Positions 1-10,085 of a DNA stretch of 64,000 bases are shown here, piece by piece (within the stretch, counting starts at the first letter, position 1; every line of letters starts with the position of its first letter). The DNA is from Dicaeum eximium. Its lineage: Eukaryota; Chordata; Aves; Passeriformes; Dicaeidae. The notes below the pieces were generated by a model. The model was not told where the DNA came from. It saw nothing but the letters and a program-made list of their open reading frames with translations, and made no database searches. The stretch is from NCBI GenBank assembly GCA_013396995.1, contig VWZP01008271.1, positions 186,001 through 250,000 on the forward strand, read 5' to 3'. Both the position numbers and the translations under genes were made by a program.

Positions 1-2460
1 ACTTGCAGGATGCCAAGTTTTTTCTGGGAAGAAAAAAACCCAAACTATTATATTTGACATAGGGCCATTTCTTCTCTGGAATATTTAGATATGGGAAATT
101 TCAAGCAAATGAATTTATAAAGAAAGTACGGGAGTTGTGCACAAGTGTTTAAAAGATATATAAAAAAAAAAACCAAAACACCATTCTTTTCTGTGTACTG
201 GATAAAATATACATAGGGCCAAATCTGTAGTGACAAAAATGAGAAAATACACTTGAGCTAAGGAAGCTGCTACTCACTCTCATCCTTAGATGACAGATCC
301 CCTTTGCACTGCTCATAGCACTGTAGAAATTCATGGCATTAGCAGTACACCCTCTTCCTCACAGCTCTTGGGAGGCACATTAGCTCCTTGTCCCATGCAG
401 CTGAATCACAATATTCCTCTTCCCATTAGCCATGTTAATGGTAGATAAAGATGAGACTGTTCAGCTGGCAGATGTGCCCCAGGAAAAAGATTTTTCATAC
501 GTAATTGGTATGAAGTTTCAATTTAAAAAATATCAATAATACAATTTTGGGACTCCTACCTTGCAGGTAAGGATCTGATAGGATTTTAAAGAAGATTGCT
601 GCTTGGTGGGGTTTTTAGTGATTTTCAGGCTCCTAGTGGAGATGCTGAAGACCTTTCCCAGTATGATATGACTTCTTTTGGTCCCCCAGCCAGGGTTTCT
701 AGGGCTGACTCAGGACCTGTGCAGGGCATTCATGTTAAATTGAACAACACCAGAGCTGCATGGTGCACCATTGATAAGCATATTATAATCTGCACCTGAA
801 CCTGTAGGTTAATGGCCCCCTGGAATATCATGAAATACATAATTTTAAAGATTTTAAATACAGGGGCAAGCTGAAGCTGTAGAAACACCTGCATCCTTTG
901 GTGCTGACCTAATGAAGAATCATCTTGAACATTACAGGAATTAGTATTTAGCCCCTTTTTTTTTTCTGTAATAGTGAACATGGCATTTCTTATAATCTTT
1001 GTGCTTCTACCAATGCTTTGCTCCAGATACTGCCAGCATTTAACAGCATGGGTTCATATCTGACAAAGGGATCTCTAACCACTCTCCAGTATTATCCCAT
1101 TTATGGAAATTGCTGCGCCTCCATAAAATCAGTAGCAAGAATACTTCCTCTGAGAAAAAAAAAAATTCCATTCTCAAACTGCCCAAGGAAGGAATTAGAG
1201 CAAAAAATATATACATCACAACAGGATGTACTCCAGTGTGTTACTGCTATTTCAGTATGCAGACCTTTATCTCCATTCCTGCCTTTCACTCCTCACTGTT
1301 CATTATCTTCCCCCTTCCAATGAAGCTTCAAGGCATTTCCACACTCTCTCTGCAGCTGGGACAGAATAAATGCTGGCAGAGTATTAGATTAGTGCATCTA
1401 AGGGGGAATTCTCCTACTTTGGGTTATGCCCTTAGCAAGCTGTGTCAAAACATCTGTATGTTATTATACTGCAAAGTCTGTCATTCTACCCCTAAGAAAA
1501 CCTCCCAGCTGCCCTGAAAATCTGCTCGATTTTTATTAAAAAGTAATTGTTGAAGCATTTGCATGTGTTACAAAGGGGCCAGGAGTGCACCAGCAGAGTG
1601 GAGGAAAGGAAAAGTAACAAGAGCATTGCACCCTTCCCTTGTTTCCTTCTTTCCGAACTCTGTGTGTAGATGAAAGAGGAGCATCCAGGACTATTATGAT
1701 TATGTCAGATTCTGGTCTGACAAAACAGTGTGGGTTGAGGCAGTTGTGGTGCCACACAAGTGGTGGCAATTTCTATGCAATATGGACAATTGCAAGTGTG
1801 AGCCATTTTGTATTCTCCCTTTCCTCTGCCGACATAAATACATACCTGGGCCAGGTACAGCTACAAAGATTTGAACATTTCTCAGAGAAAGGGTGTAAAG
1901 ATGGGAGTGTATGATTGCCTGATTTTAGATGACTGTGGTACTGCCAACATTTGCTTTTTGCAGAAAGTCAATTTTTTTTTTTTTTCAGTCTTGAGTTTGG
2001 AGGTGGGTAGGGGAAAACTCTGTAGAAAGTCTCAGGCTGAGTTTCCCTCGCTGTTTGCAGCAAGGGCTGGCAAATGTGTCATGCACCGCGGTCGGGCAGG
2101 GATCCACAGGCACCAGGTGCCAGCCTGGAGGTGATGGCACATCCCTACACCATCCTGTGGGACCAGAGCAGGAAACTCAGCCATTCCCTGCTCCCGTACC
2201 GGCAGTCAGCAGCAAGGCTCATCTGGCATGAGCCACATGCAGATTAGATACAATAACAACCCAGAGCATAATATGTTAGAACTGACTCCAAATGTGTTTA
2301 GGCTAGAGTGTGATTGTTGTAAATAGGCAGGGTTGGAGGTTGCTGCTTTACTCGCAGGTTGGGCTGGGCCTGAAATGCTGTGTTTATAAATTGGAGGCAA
2401 ATCAGAGAAAAGAAACACAGAATTCAGAAGTGAGGAAGTTAGAAGTAATGATACATAACA
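1..2460. other. Anonymous non-coding DNA
   Basis: No gene or repeat family was recognised here. The open frames are short, lack convincing splice sites and overlap one another on both strands, as expected by chance. A T-run of 14 lies at 1972-1985. A GC-richer strip follows at about 2040-2180 with a few CpGs. A 67-codon frame at 596-799 is preceded by an AG-ending pyrimidine stretch but has no clear donor site, so I do not call it an exon. Confidence 0.6.
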
Positions 2461-2740
2461 ATCATAGAATATTTAGGTTGGAAAAAGCCTCTAAGGCTGT
2501 TGAGGCCAACTTTTAACCTAGCAATGCCAAGTCCCTCACTAAACCATGTCCTCAAGTGCCTCACCTACACTTGAATTATATAAATACCTCCAGGGATGGT
2601 GGCTCAATCTGTTACTGGAACCTGGTCCCCAACCTTGGAAACTTGATCCAGTGCTTGATGACTCTTTTGGGGAAAAAATTTTTTGTAATAACCAATCTAG
2701 ACCTCTACTGTTACAACTTAAGTCTATTTCCTCTTTTAGA
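2461..2740 (-). mobile_element. CR1 LINE 3' fragment (5'-truncated)
   Basis: Read on the minus strand, this ends in ATTCTATGAT, and the + strand shows the matching ATCATAGAAT followed by a TTTAGGTTGGAAAA-type stretch. Further in are the recognisable complements of the CR1 tail: the 'gccaagtcc' and 'ctaaaccatgtcc' words, then 'cctccagggatggt', then a stretch equivalent to 'aatatccaatctaaacct'. This order matches the last roughly 280 bp of avian CR1, covering the end of the ORF2 region and the 3' UTR. The copy is 5'-truncated, as most avian CR1 copies are, and diverged by substitutions and small indels. It has no coding capacity. The CR1 assignment is secure from word order, but the subfamily is not determined. 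Confidence 0.88.
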
Positions 2741-5680
2741 TATGAGAGATCAAGAAAAGACAGTGGTAGGCACATTCATTTTCTGGGATAAAGAAAGTAA
2801 AAGGAATTAATTCTGTGGGTTTCAAGGAGATTTTGAAAACAAGAAAAAGTGATGTGTTAGAAGGATAATTCTGTTCAGTAACTGAAAGGCTAGACACAAA
2901 AATTAAAGCATTCCAACCAGAAGTTAATCCAAGTCCAGAGATATCACTTACATCTCTGGGATTCCCTGGGGAAACTCTCTTTACTTAAGTAATTTAGGAT
3001 AAAACTAGCATGGTCATCGGTGACATATATGCAGCAAAGGTGCCCTTGAGAAAGCAGGAATATGAGGGGTGACCAGTCTCAACACCTGTGCTTGAGTTGC
3101 TGCTAAAAAGTCAAGCAGGACTTCCCTACCACTTCACATGATTGGCCACAGGGAAACCCAGCTAGCCCGGTGGATCAGGAGTAAGGCAACCAAAGCCATC
3201 AGTGCTGACCAGACCAAGCTGGCTGGGCCCATCCTAGGCCATCTGTTTTCTGTAGAAAACTCCCTGGTGTCCGTCACCCCACACCCCAAGCTCCCTGAGC
3301 AAAGTCCTGGACATCCTTATGTTCTAACTGCTCAAAGGTTTTGGCATGTGGACTGTAGGATGAAAAACATTGTCCATCCTGCAAAGGGTGGTCTTTTATG
3401 TCTCTCATGGCCCTGTTTACTGCATCTGAAAACATTGATGAACCCAGTAATAAGTCAAGGGTGAGTGAGGGTGAAATGAAAATAGTATCTTTGCCTTGAG
3501 CCTTGTCCCTTTTGTAAAAGAGTATTCATGCTAAAGGCTTATTAGATGCCAGATGTATCCAAGACTCTGATGTATGTTTATTTATTGTGACATAACATTA
3601 AGACAGCAGTGAACTGAATCAATGGGAAAATTTAAATATTATCTGAAAAAGAAGAAAAATGACAGTGCAGTGATGTTGAGAATTGACATGCATGCAAACA
3701 CAAACAGATTTAGAGGCGGTGTTTTTACTTCCATCAGGTCACTTTTTTGTTTTGCTTAGGGACTTTAACCCAGCAAACTTCCTGAGTACTTTCCAGCACT
3801 TATGAATAATCAAAATACTTAATAATATTATGTAACGGTGGTTCTTTTCATTAAAGCCCTCATCCTAAAAACTGATCCTTCAACGAAATGTATGGCCCAA
3901 TGTATGTGTTCTGTGAAGACAGAGAGACAAAGTCCATGTTCTGATTTCTTGGGAGCTACAAGTGACCAGTGGACTGCAGCTGCTCACTTATCCTCCAGCT
4001 CTTTCAACTTTCCCAACCTCCCACACAGACCACCCTAATTCTCCCAGCCTCTTTCTGCTCTTTCTGCTGGGTCCTTCCCCTACGCATCCTTGAGATGTCA
4101 TCCTGACATGATTCACACAGCTCATACAAATGCAGGAGATGAAAGAATGTTCCGGGAGACAAAGATAAGGAAAATCAAGACTTCAAGCTATGCTTTTGAT
4201 TTTGCTATCTTGCTGTTTGGCTCGCCTTTGCATTGACTGACAAATACATCTGTGGAGCATCAGTCTCTAAAATTTAATTATATATTTTATATAAGCTGAT
4301 AGATAGAGACATAAAATAGAGATAATAATCGCTAACATTCCAGTCTCAGAGCTCTTTCTACCTATCACCATAACCCTGTTTGTAGAAGTCATCCAGCAGA
4401 ATGCTATTAGTTTAAATCCCTGTGTACATACACAATTCTTCAGGGTGTGAGGATAGAGTTCCAGCGGCCAGATGCTGAGGGGTCATCCAATTTTGTATTA
4501 GCTGAGGGATTAGCACAGAGCATCTTGCCTTCCTGGTGAAACTGAGAATATTGCCTGCCCAGCTGAGAGACCCAGCAGAGCAGAGTGTGCAGTCCTGAAA
4601 GCGGAGATTTTGAGCACTATAGCAGAGCAAGAGCTGGGCTCTCCTGTTGAGAACAGGACCATACTGAGTGCCACCAAATGCACACATGACCACATCCTGC
4701 CCTATCTCCAATGAGGTCATGAGAAGAAGGTATAGAAACTCCCCAGGGCAGATGGAGAAAAATCAGCCCTGGAAGTCCTCTAATCTTAACAGTGGCTGGT
4801 CAGATCTGAGATGTGAGCAGACACAGCTCTTCTGTAAAGTATTTTTTATCAGAATATTTCACATCCTTGCTAGTGTTTAAAGATCCACCTCTTTTCTGAA
4901 TCTTGATAAGAGTCAAACATTTATATTGGAAAACTATCCTTCTCCTAAAAACTAAGCTTTCAGCATGCATAACTGCAGCAGGAGATCCAGGAATGGATCT
5001 TAAAATTATGATCTCCTGGGTTCTGACAACGACTGAGCTCTCAGCTGCCTGGTGGGCAATTTTTAATTTAATTTCACTTCACTTCACTGTACACAATTAA
5101 CATTAACCAAATTCACCACTATTTAGCAGAAGTTAATTAATTTTAGCAAAATATATTATCAGACCTTAAGATTTTTTTCATTCACTTCAATATGAATTTG
5201 CTAATGTATTGATCTGGAGATACCGGGGACTAATCTGTTTTATAATTTAACCAGACTACTAGGCCATGTTCATTAGCAAAAAAAAAAATAGTTATCTATT
5301 TTTTTCTTTTTACAGAAGATAAAAAAATAAGTAAGTAAATTGCAAATAATTTATTTGCAATAAATAGCAAATACTACCCTTGAGATATTTTCCTAGCTGT
5401 TACTTGTGTAGAGGAAAGGAGATCAGAAAAAGGGAGGAGAAGCAAGATAAAGGAGGGGGAAACTGTGAAGAGGAAGAACATTTAGCTCTAATTTGTAGGA
5501 CTTACAGAATGACCTCATGTCAAAATTTCAAATGTAAGGCCAAATTTGTTTCTTATGCTGCTTCATCAGCCTCTCTGAAGTGCTGCCAGAAAGGGCTTTA
5601 GCCTAATGTCATATAGCAGGAAAGTGGGAAGCTTGCTCTTCCACAGAGAAACATGTGAAAGTAAAGGCTTACCCAGGAGC
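2741..5680. other. Anonymous AT-rich non-coding DNA
   Basis: No gene or repeat family was recognised. The stretch is AT-rich, especially 5090-5400. A perfect small inverted repeat (TGCAAATAA, one base, TTATTTGCA) lies at 5341-5359. An A-run lies near 5280. The longest open frames (108 codons at 3138-3464 and 102 codons on the minus strand at 4412-4720) lack splice signals at sensible places and resemble no protein I know. Confidence 0.6.
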
Positions 5681-5689
5681 CATAAATCC

Positions 5690-6060
5690 AGTTTTCATGA
5701 AGGATAAAAGATATAATTCCACATGGGCAGCCCTGCCCTGCCTGTGTGTGTGGACCCATGGCTACACCCCTGCAGCCTGAGCACCGCCGGCTTGGCAAAC
5801 TGCATGGATATGTCCGAGCCCTGGCCAGAGCTGGGCCAGACAGCGCTTTGCTGGGAGCTGGCAGTGCCCCACAGCACACAGAGGAGCTGGTTCTCCCCAC
5901 AGGCCCCTGCCTCCCACGGTCCGGCATCCTCTGCCTCTCCAGCAGCTTGCTGACGGGTCAGCACACATCCCAGCAAGGACATTCCCTCCGTCTGTGCCTC
6001 TCTGGGTGTGGGTGGGATGCACTGACAGCTGATGGCTGAGAAACACATTCAGCAATAACC
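5690..6060. other. GC-richer patch, function unknown
   Basis: This 370-bp patch is clearly richer in G+C than its AT-rich flanks and holds roughly ten CpGs, for example around 5785-5812 and 5918-5930. It is covered by long overlapping open frames on both strands in several phases. That pattern reflects few TA-rich stop codons rather than coding. I see no LTR ends, CR1 words or splice structure. It could be an old retroelement remnant, a small regulatory element or a local composition shift. Confidence 0.4.
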
Positions 6061-6451
6061 TTTGCTGCAAACAGGCACTCGGTTTGCCGTTGTGCTCTGT
6101 GTGTTCTCTTAAAAGCCTTGAATTTAAAGCTGTTTGATAAGAGGCAGTGGCAAACCACAGAACCTGGCAAGTGGCAGACATGCTGGAAAAAATGGCACCA
6201 CATTTTGTAAAAGTGGTGCCAAATTCAAAAATCTTTGGCCAGTACTGCTGGGCAAAAAAATAAATCTATATTCCTTTAGGAATATGTTAATTAAAGAATG
6301 ATTTCTGTTTTACAGGATTTGGAATGAATTTTAAAAAAGACCCCAAACCTGTACAAAGACACAGCTGTTTTGGGCTTTCTTGCCTTTAAAGATCAAAGGC
6401 ATCCCCTCCCTGTTGGATTTTGTAGGACTTTACTTAAAGGTTGCTAAGATA

Positions 6452-6495
6452 ATAGTAGCAGGGAATACTGTAGCAGGGAATAGTAGCAGTGAATT
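6452..6495. repeat. Short imperfect tandem repeat
   Basis: Three adjacent copies of an AGTAGCAGGGAAT-like word are seen. The middle copy starts ACTG and the last has GTGAAT in place of GGGAAT. This is a very short tandem array that probably arose by slippage, with no function inferred. Confidence 0.6.
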
Positions 6496-7055
6496 ACTGT
6501 AAAGTCAAAATTGTGTTGTTCACATGCCTGCCTCAGGCCCTGTGGTTTGCTTCACTTGTTCCAGCTTCTGAATAAAGCCTGCTACTTGCAAAAGGGGCTA
6601 TTATTAACCACATTTCTCCCTAGTGCAATGACTTCTGCAATAAGTGGTGACCCCTTGGCATATGACCTGAACAAATGTACATAAGCTTTATCTATAAACT
6701 TCCAGAGTCTTTTTTTATGAAGTTTTCATTAAACTAGATAACAACAAAAGAAACCATCACCAGCGGAATAAGCAAACTCTTCATCTAGTGCCAACAGAAT
6801 TATTGCCAGGTCTTTTTATTGAAAAAAAGAATGAGATTCTTTGTTGAAATACAAACAAGGTTGCTTCTTAGATGTAGGCTGGCAAGTGGCAAATTAAAGA
6901 CTTCAAACCAAAACCCGTTTGTGTAGTAACATTTCCTCTTCTTTGGCATCCCATTTCAGCTTTGTTATAATTGTCTCCTAAATACTCCAATTTAAATTTT
7001 ATATGACTATGCCTTTTCCAAGTAATGTAGAATAAACAGAGCAGTACAGGACCTT

Positions 7056-7056
7056 N
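7056..7056. other. Single undetermined base (N)
   Basis: An N interrupts otherwise ordinary sequence. No duplication is visible on its two sides, unlike the N at 14490. Confidence 0.95.
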
Positions 7057-8239
7057 ACCCTTTGTATTATCAAATGGCATTTCCATGTTTTAGGGCTATC
7101 CTCTGACAGTCATGATTAGTCACTCACTAAAAATTGTAAGAGTTCAGTTTCTGAACTAGTATGGGGAATATCCAGTTAGCTACTGACAAGGTCCAGTACA
7201 TATTCAGCTGCCAGAACTCAATAAAGCAACATTGTTTGAGAATAAGCATGGTGTATCTGTAATGCTCCCACATATCTCTCTCAAAGTATGTATCTGTTTT
7301 ACATTACAAGCACGATTATTTAAATATGAGAGCACTTAACGCATAAAAATATACCAAAGCTTGCACATGAAGCTTACTGTTTCAGCTTTCCATAACTGTG
7401 AACTGAAGATGTGGTCCTGGATGTAGGATTTAAGATCAGGATATAAAGTATTTTCAGAGAGACATTGACTTTGAAAAACTAGGAAAGATGGATTCATCTC
7501 ATAGGTAGTGAAAAGGCTGTGGGAATAATGATGTGAGTCATTATCCTTCCTTAAAACTATAACTTCAGCAGGCTTGTAAATGAGATTGGATCTTCACTGA
7601 CATTTTCTTCAGATCCTTGTCCCCTCTGGATCATTACAGGAGTGTGAAGACCCTTGGTTCTGGAGGACAAAGCTTTTCCATGTAAAGGCGTGCAAAACTA
7701 GATCAATGTTGAAAAAAAAAAAATTGGATATTATTAAATGTTAGTAGCTGTTTTCCTGTGCAATGCAGCTTTGCAGTCCAGCAAACAGGGTCATTTGAAA
7801 ACCAGCAAATTTATTGTGTCACATGCTCTTTCTTGCTAGGTTAACCAGCACTCTTTAGATGAGGGGAACATGGGAGGGTTATTTACAGCTTTACACATGT
7901 AGAAAAAGAAAACACAATTAAAGCTGCCACTATATATACTTTGGAGCCAGGATGTTTCCCTTCAACTGTTCCTCAATGAATGGCATTATTCAATACGTGC
8001 AATCCTTCAGAGATTAAGAATAATTAGCTAATAAGGTATCTCTTAGTGCATCTGTAACATCTGCAGTTTCCTGGTCACAGAAATGCATTTGTCACAGCGA
8101 GCACAGGGAGGAAACAGGCAACCATTCCCCAGCTGAAAACCTTATGAAAGCAGGGACCTCTCAAAGGAGGCTGGGCAGGGAGGGAGACAGCTCTGCACGC
8201 TGCTTCCTCCCTTGCACAGAAAAAAAGCAGAGCTTATTT

Positions 8240-9310
8240 TAAAATAGTCTCAGAAACCTGGGACTTTAAAGGACAAAACTAGAAAAAAAACAAATCCAAC
8301 AAAACCAAATACGTGTGGTTCTTCAAAGGCGCAGGCTCAAAGGAAACCGCCTCGAAAGCAGAGGAGTCTGCTAGGCTCTTTGCTGCTCTCAGCATCGTGT
8401 AAGTAACTCTCTCCACAATTATCAGCTGAGTCTATTTCTCCACAACGGATTTAATTGTGCATTGACGCTGAGAGGGAGGGAGGGAGATGACAGGCAGCCT
8501 CGAGGAAGAGATTTATCCCGGCCTGTCAGGCAGTTTGATAAGGGATGTGGACTCTGCGATGTCTCACAATGGCTTTTTTATTTGTTTGCTTAATACTGGG
8601 CTGTTTCAGAAACGCACACAGCTGAGCTGACAGGAGATGCAAACAGAGCACACTCGTTTGGGAATTACGGGGGTGGTGGTACACAGGAAAATAGCCTCAG
8701 TCTTCTTCACAGGAAAGTCAGCTGATAAACTGATCTAAAGACAACGTATCTTCCTTCCTGTAAAATGCAATAACAGGCAAATCTTGTGACCTCGATGACC
8801 TTCTGCCGAGTTTACTCCCAGCCAGGGAGGGGACGGGGGAAGCTTTCCTTGGCAGGCGCAGCGCACAGCTCCGATGTGGATCATGTGGCTGTGCTCAACG
8901 CGAGAGCCAACAATACCAGCATAGTGGGCCACATATCTTTCAAAGCGAGCGAGTTCACAAAGAAGTCCCCTGCTCGCGGAGATAAGCCGCAGCAGCCCTT
9001 TCATTAAACATCCGCTGTGTACTTCCCGTCGGAGCCGCGGGCTGGCCCAGGGGACGGCCGGCTGACGAGAGCCAGCAGACACTCTCATGGCTTCTCGTTT
9101 GTCTATTTAGGACAGATTTTCCCCACAGCGCTCGGCAGACGGCAAAGAGAAACACACCATTTATGTCACCCTATTAAATACACACGGCTTTTGCAGCCCT
9201 GCATCGTGCTGCAGCCTTTCTCATCCCTCTCTTGGCTCTGCGCAACAGAGTAAACATCATAAAGAACATTAAAAGGAGTTTTCCTGAATTTTCCCTGACC
9301 TTCCCTGGCA
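8240..9310. promoter_or_regulatory. Candidate cis-regulatory block with CpG cluster
   Basis: This kilobase differs from its surroundings. More than 20 CpGs fall within 8780-9170, where the background has few, with the densest part at 9025-9066. The left half holds closely spaced words matching well-known transcription-factor sites: a combined GATA/E-box word TTATCAGCTG at about 8419-8428, GATAAG at 8537-8542, a SOX-type ACAATGG at 8566-8572, a forkhead-type TTTATTTGTTTGC at 8577-8589 and an E-box CAGCTG at 8619-8624. No exon could be defined: the 73-codon (+) and 117-codon (-) frames across the CpG cluster have no convincing splice structure. An enhancer, a small CpG island with an unannotated start site, or a conserved non-coding element would all fit. 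Single motif matches are weak evidence. The clustering and the CpG retention are the real signals. Confidence 0.42.
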
Positions 9311-9929
9311 ACAGAAAGCTCTAGTGCAGTGAGGTTTTTTTTCCCCTCGAGAAAACATGCTTCCCGCCCTCCTTCCTCCAGAAATATACTTGGCAAAAAA
9401 CTAGAGTCTTATGCTTGAGGGTCATGCTCAGGGGTCCTTCCAGGAAACTCCATTCAGAAGAGTTAATGCAGCAGCTCACTTGCCTGCTTTGAATCACACT
9501 GTGTCTGTGCTCACTTTTCCTCCCCTCGGATTGTGTTTGCTCTGTAGCACCCAGATTGCTACAGCTCACTCCTGCTGCCCAGGTTAACAGCAGTAAGCCA
9601 GTGCCAGGCCAGGCTTTCCCCTGCCTTGCACCCCAGATGGCCTTTCCATATTTGCTGCATAGTGTGAAACACTGCTGTCCCAGATTTATTGGTACTGTAC
9701 ACCCACCATATGCCTCCAAAAGCTGCATACCCTTCTATAAACTATCCAAGAGTGCTTCCACTTAGTCCTTTCAGCATTTAAAGCTGTTTAAGTTTGTGTT
9801 GGTACAGAACCAAGAGCCTAGGGCAGGACCTAATTTTATGAGGTACTATATGTGGGTCCTGATTCAGGAGCTTACAAGCCAAAAAGAACTAGAGGAGACA
9901 AGCAAGTCAGGATTGGGTACAGGCAGGAT

Positions 9930-10085
9930 GCTTGAACTCTAAATACTGTGCATACATGTCTTGAGTCAGTATAATGTCTTAAGTTGTGATATAATTGTCC
10001 TTATTGTTATGATGAAGAAAATGAGGTTTAATTAAAGTGGCTGACTTATTTGCCAGGGGAGGCACTGTGTCAGAGGGGCCACTGT
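9930..10085 (+). mobile_element. Possible ancient MIR-like SINE remnant
   Basis: The stretch from about 9993 runs ATTGTCC..., then GATGAAGAAAATGAGG, then a GTGGCTGACTTATTTGCC-like segment and a GGCACTGTGTCAGAGG-like segment. The order and spacing resemble the MIR core and its 3' side: the 'attatcccc-gatgaggaaactgagg-aagtgacttgcc' series. Such copies in birds are very old and heavily mutated, so by-eye detection is unreliable. A chance match in AT-rich sequence is a real alternative. Confidence 0.33.

Larger units (their letters stand above)
6061..8239. other. Anonymous non-coding DNA with short direct repeats
   Basis: No gene was recognised. A short imperfect tandem of a roughly 14-base unit containing GTAGCAGGGAAT, about three copies, lies at 6452-6495. 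A run of 12 A lies at 7712-7723. A single N at 7056 marks an unresolved base or gap. The remainder is unremarkable AT-rich sequence with no recognisable mobile element. Confidence 0.55.

Noticed and set aside
5690..6060. Coding exon in the GC-rich patch
   Set aside because: Five overlapping frames on both strands, none with paired splice sites or recognisable protein content.
8786..9088. Protein-coding reading of the CpG cluster (73 codons plus, 117 codons minus)
   Set aside because: No splice sites in a suitable position and no family likeness. CpG retention is better explained by regulatory DNA.
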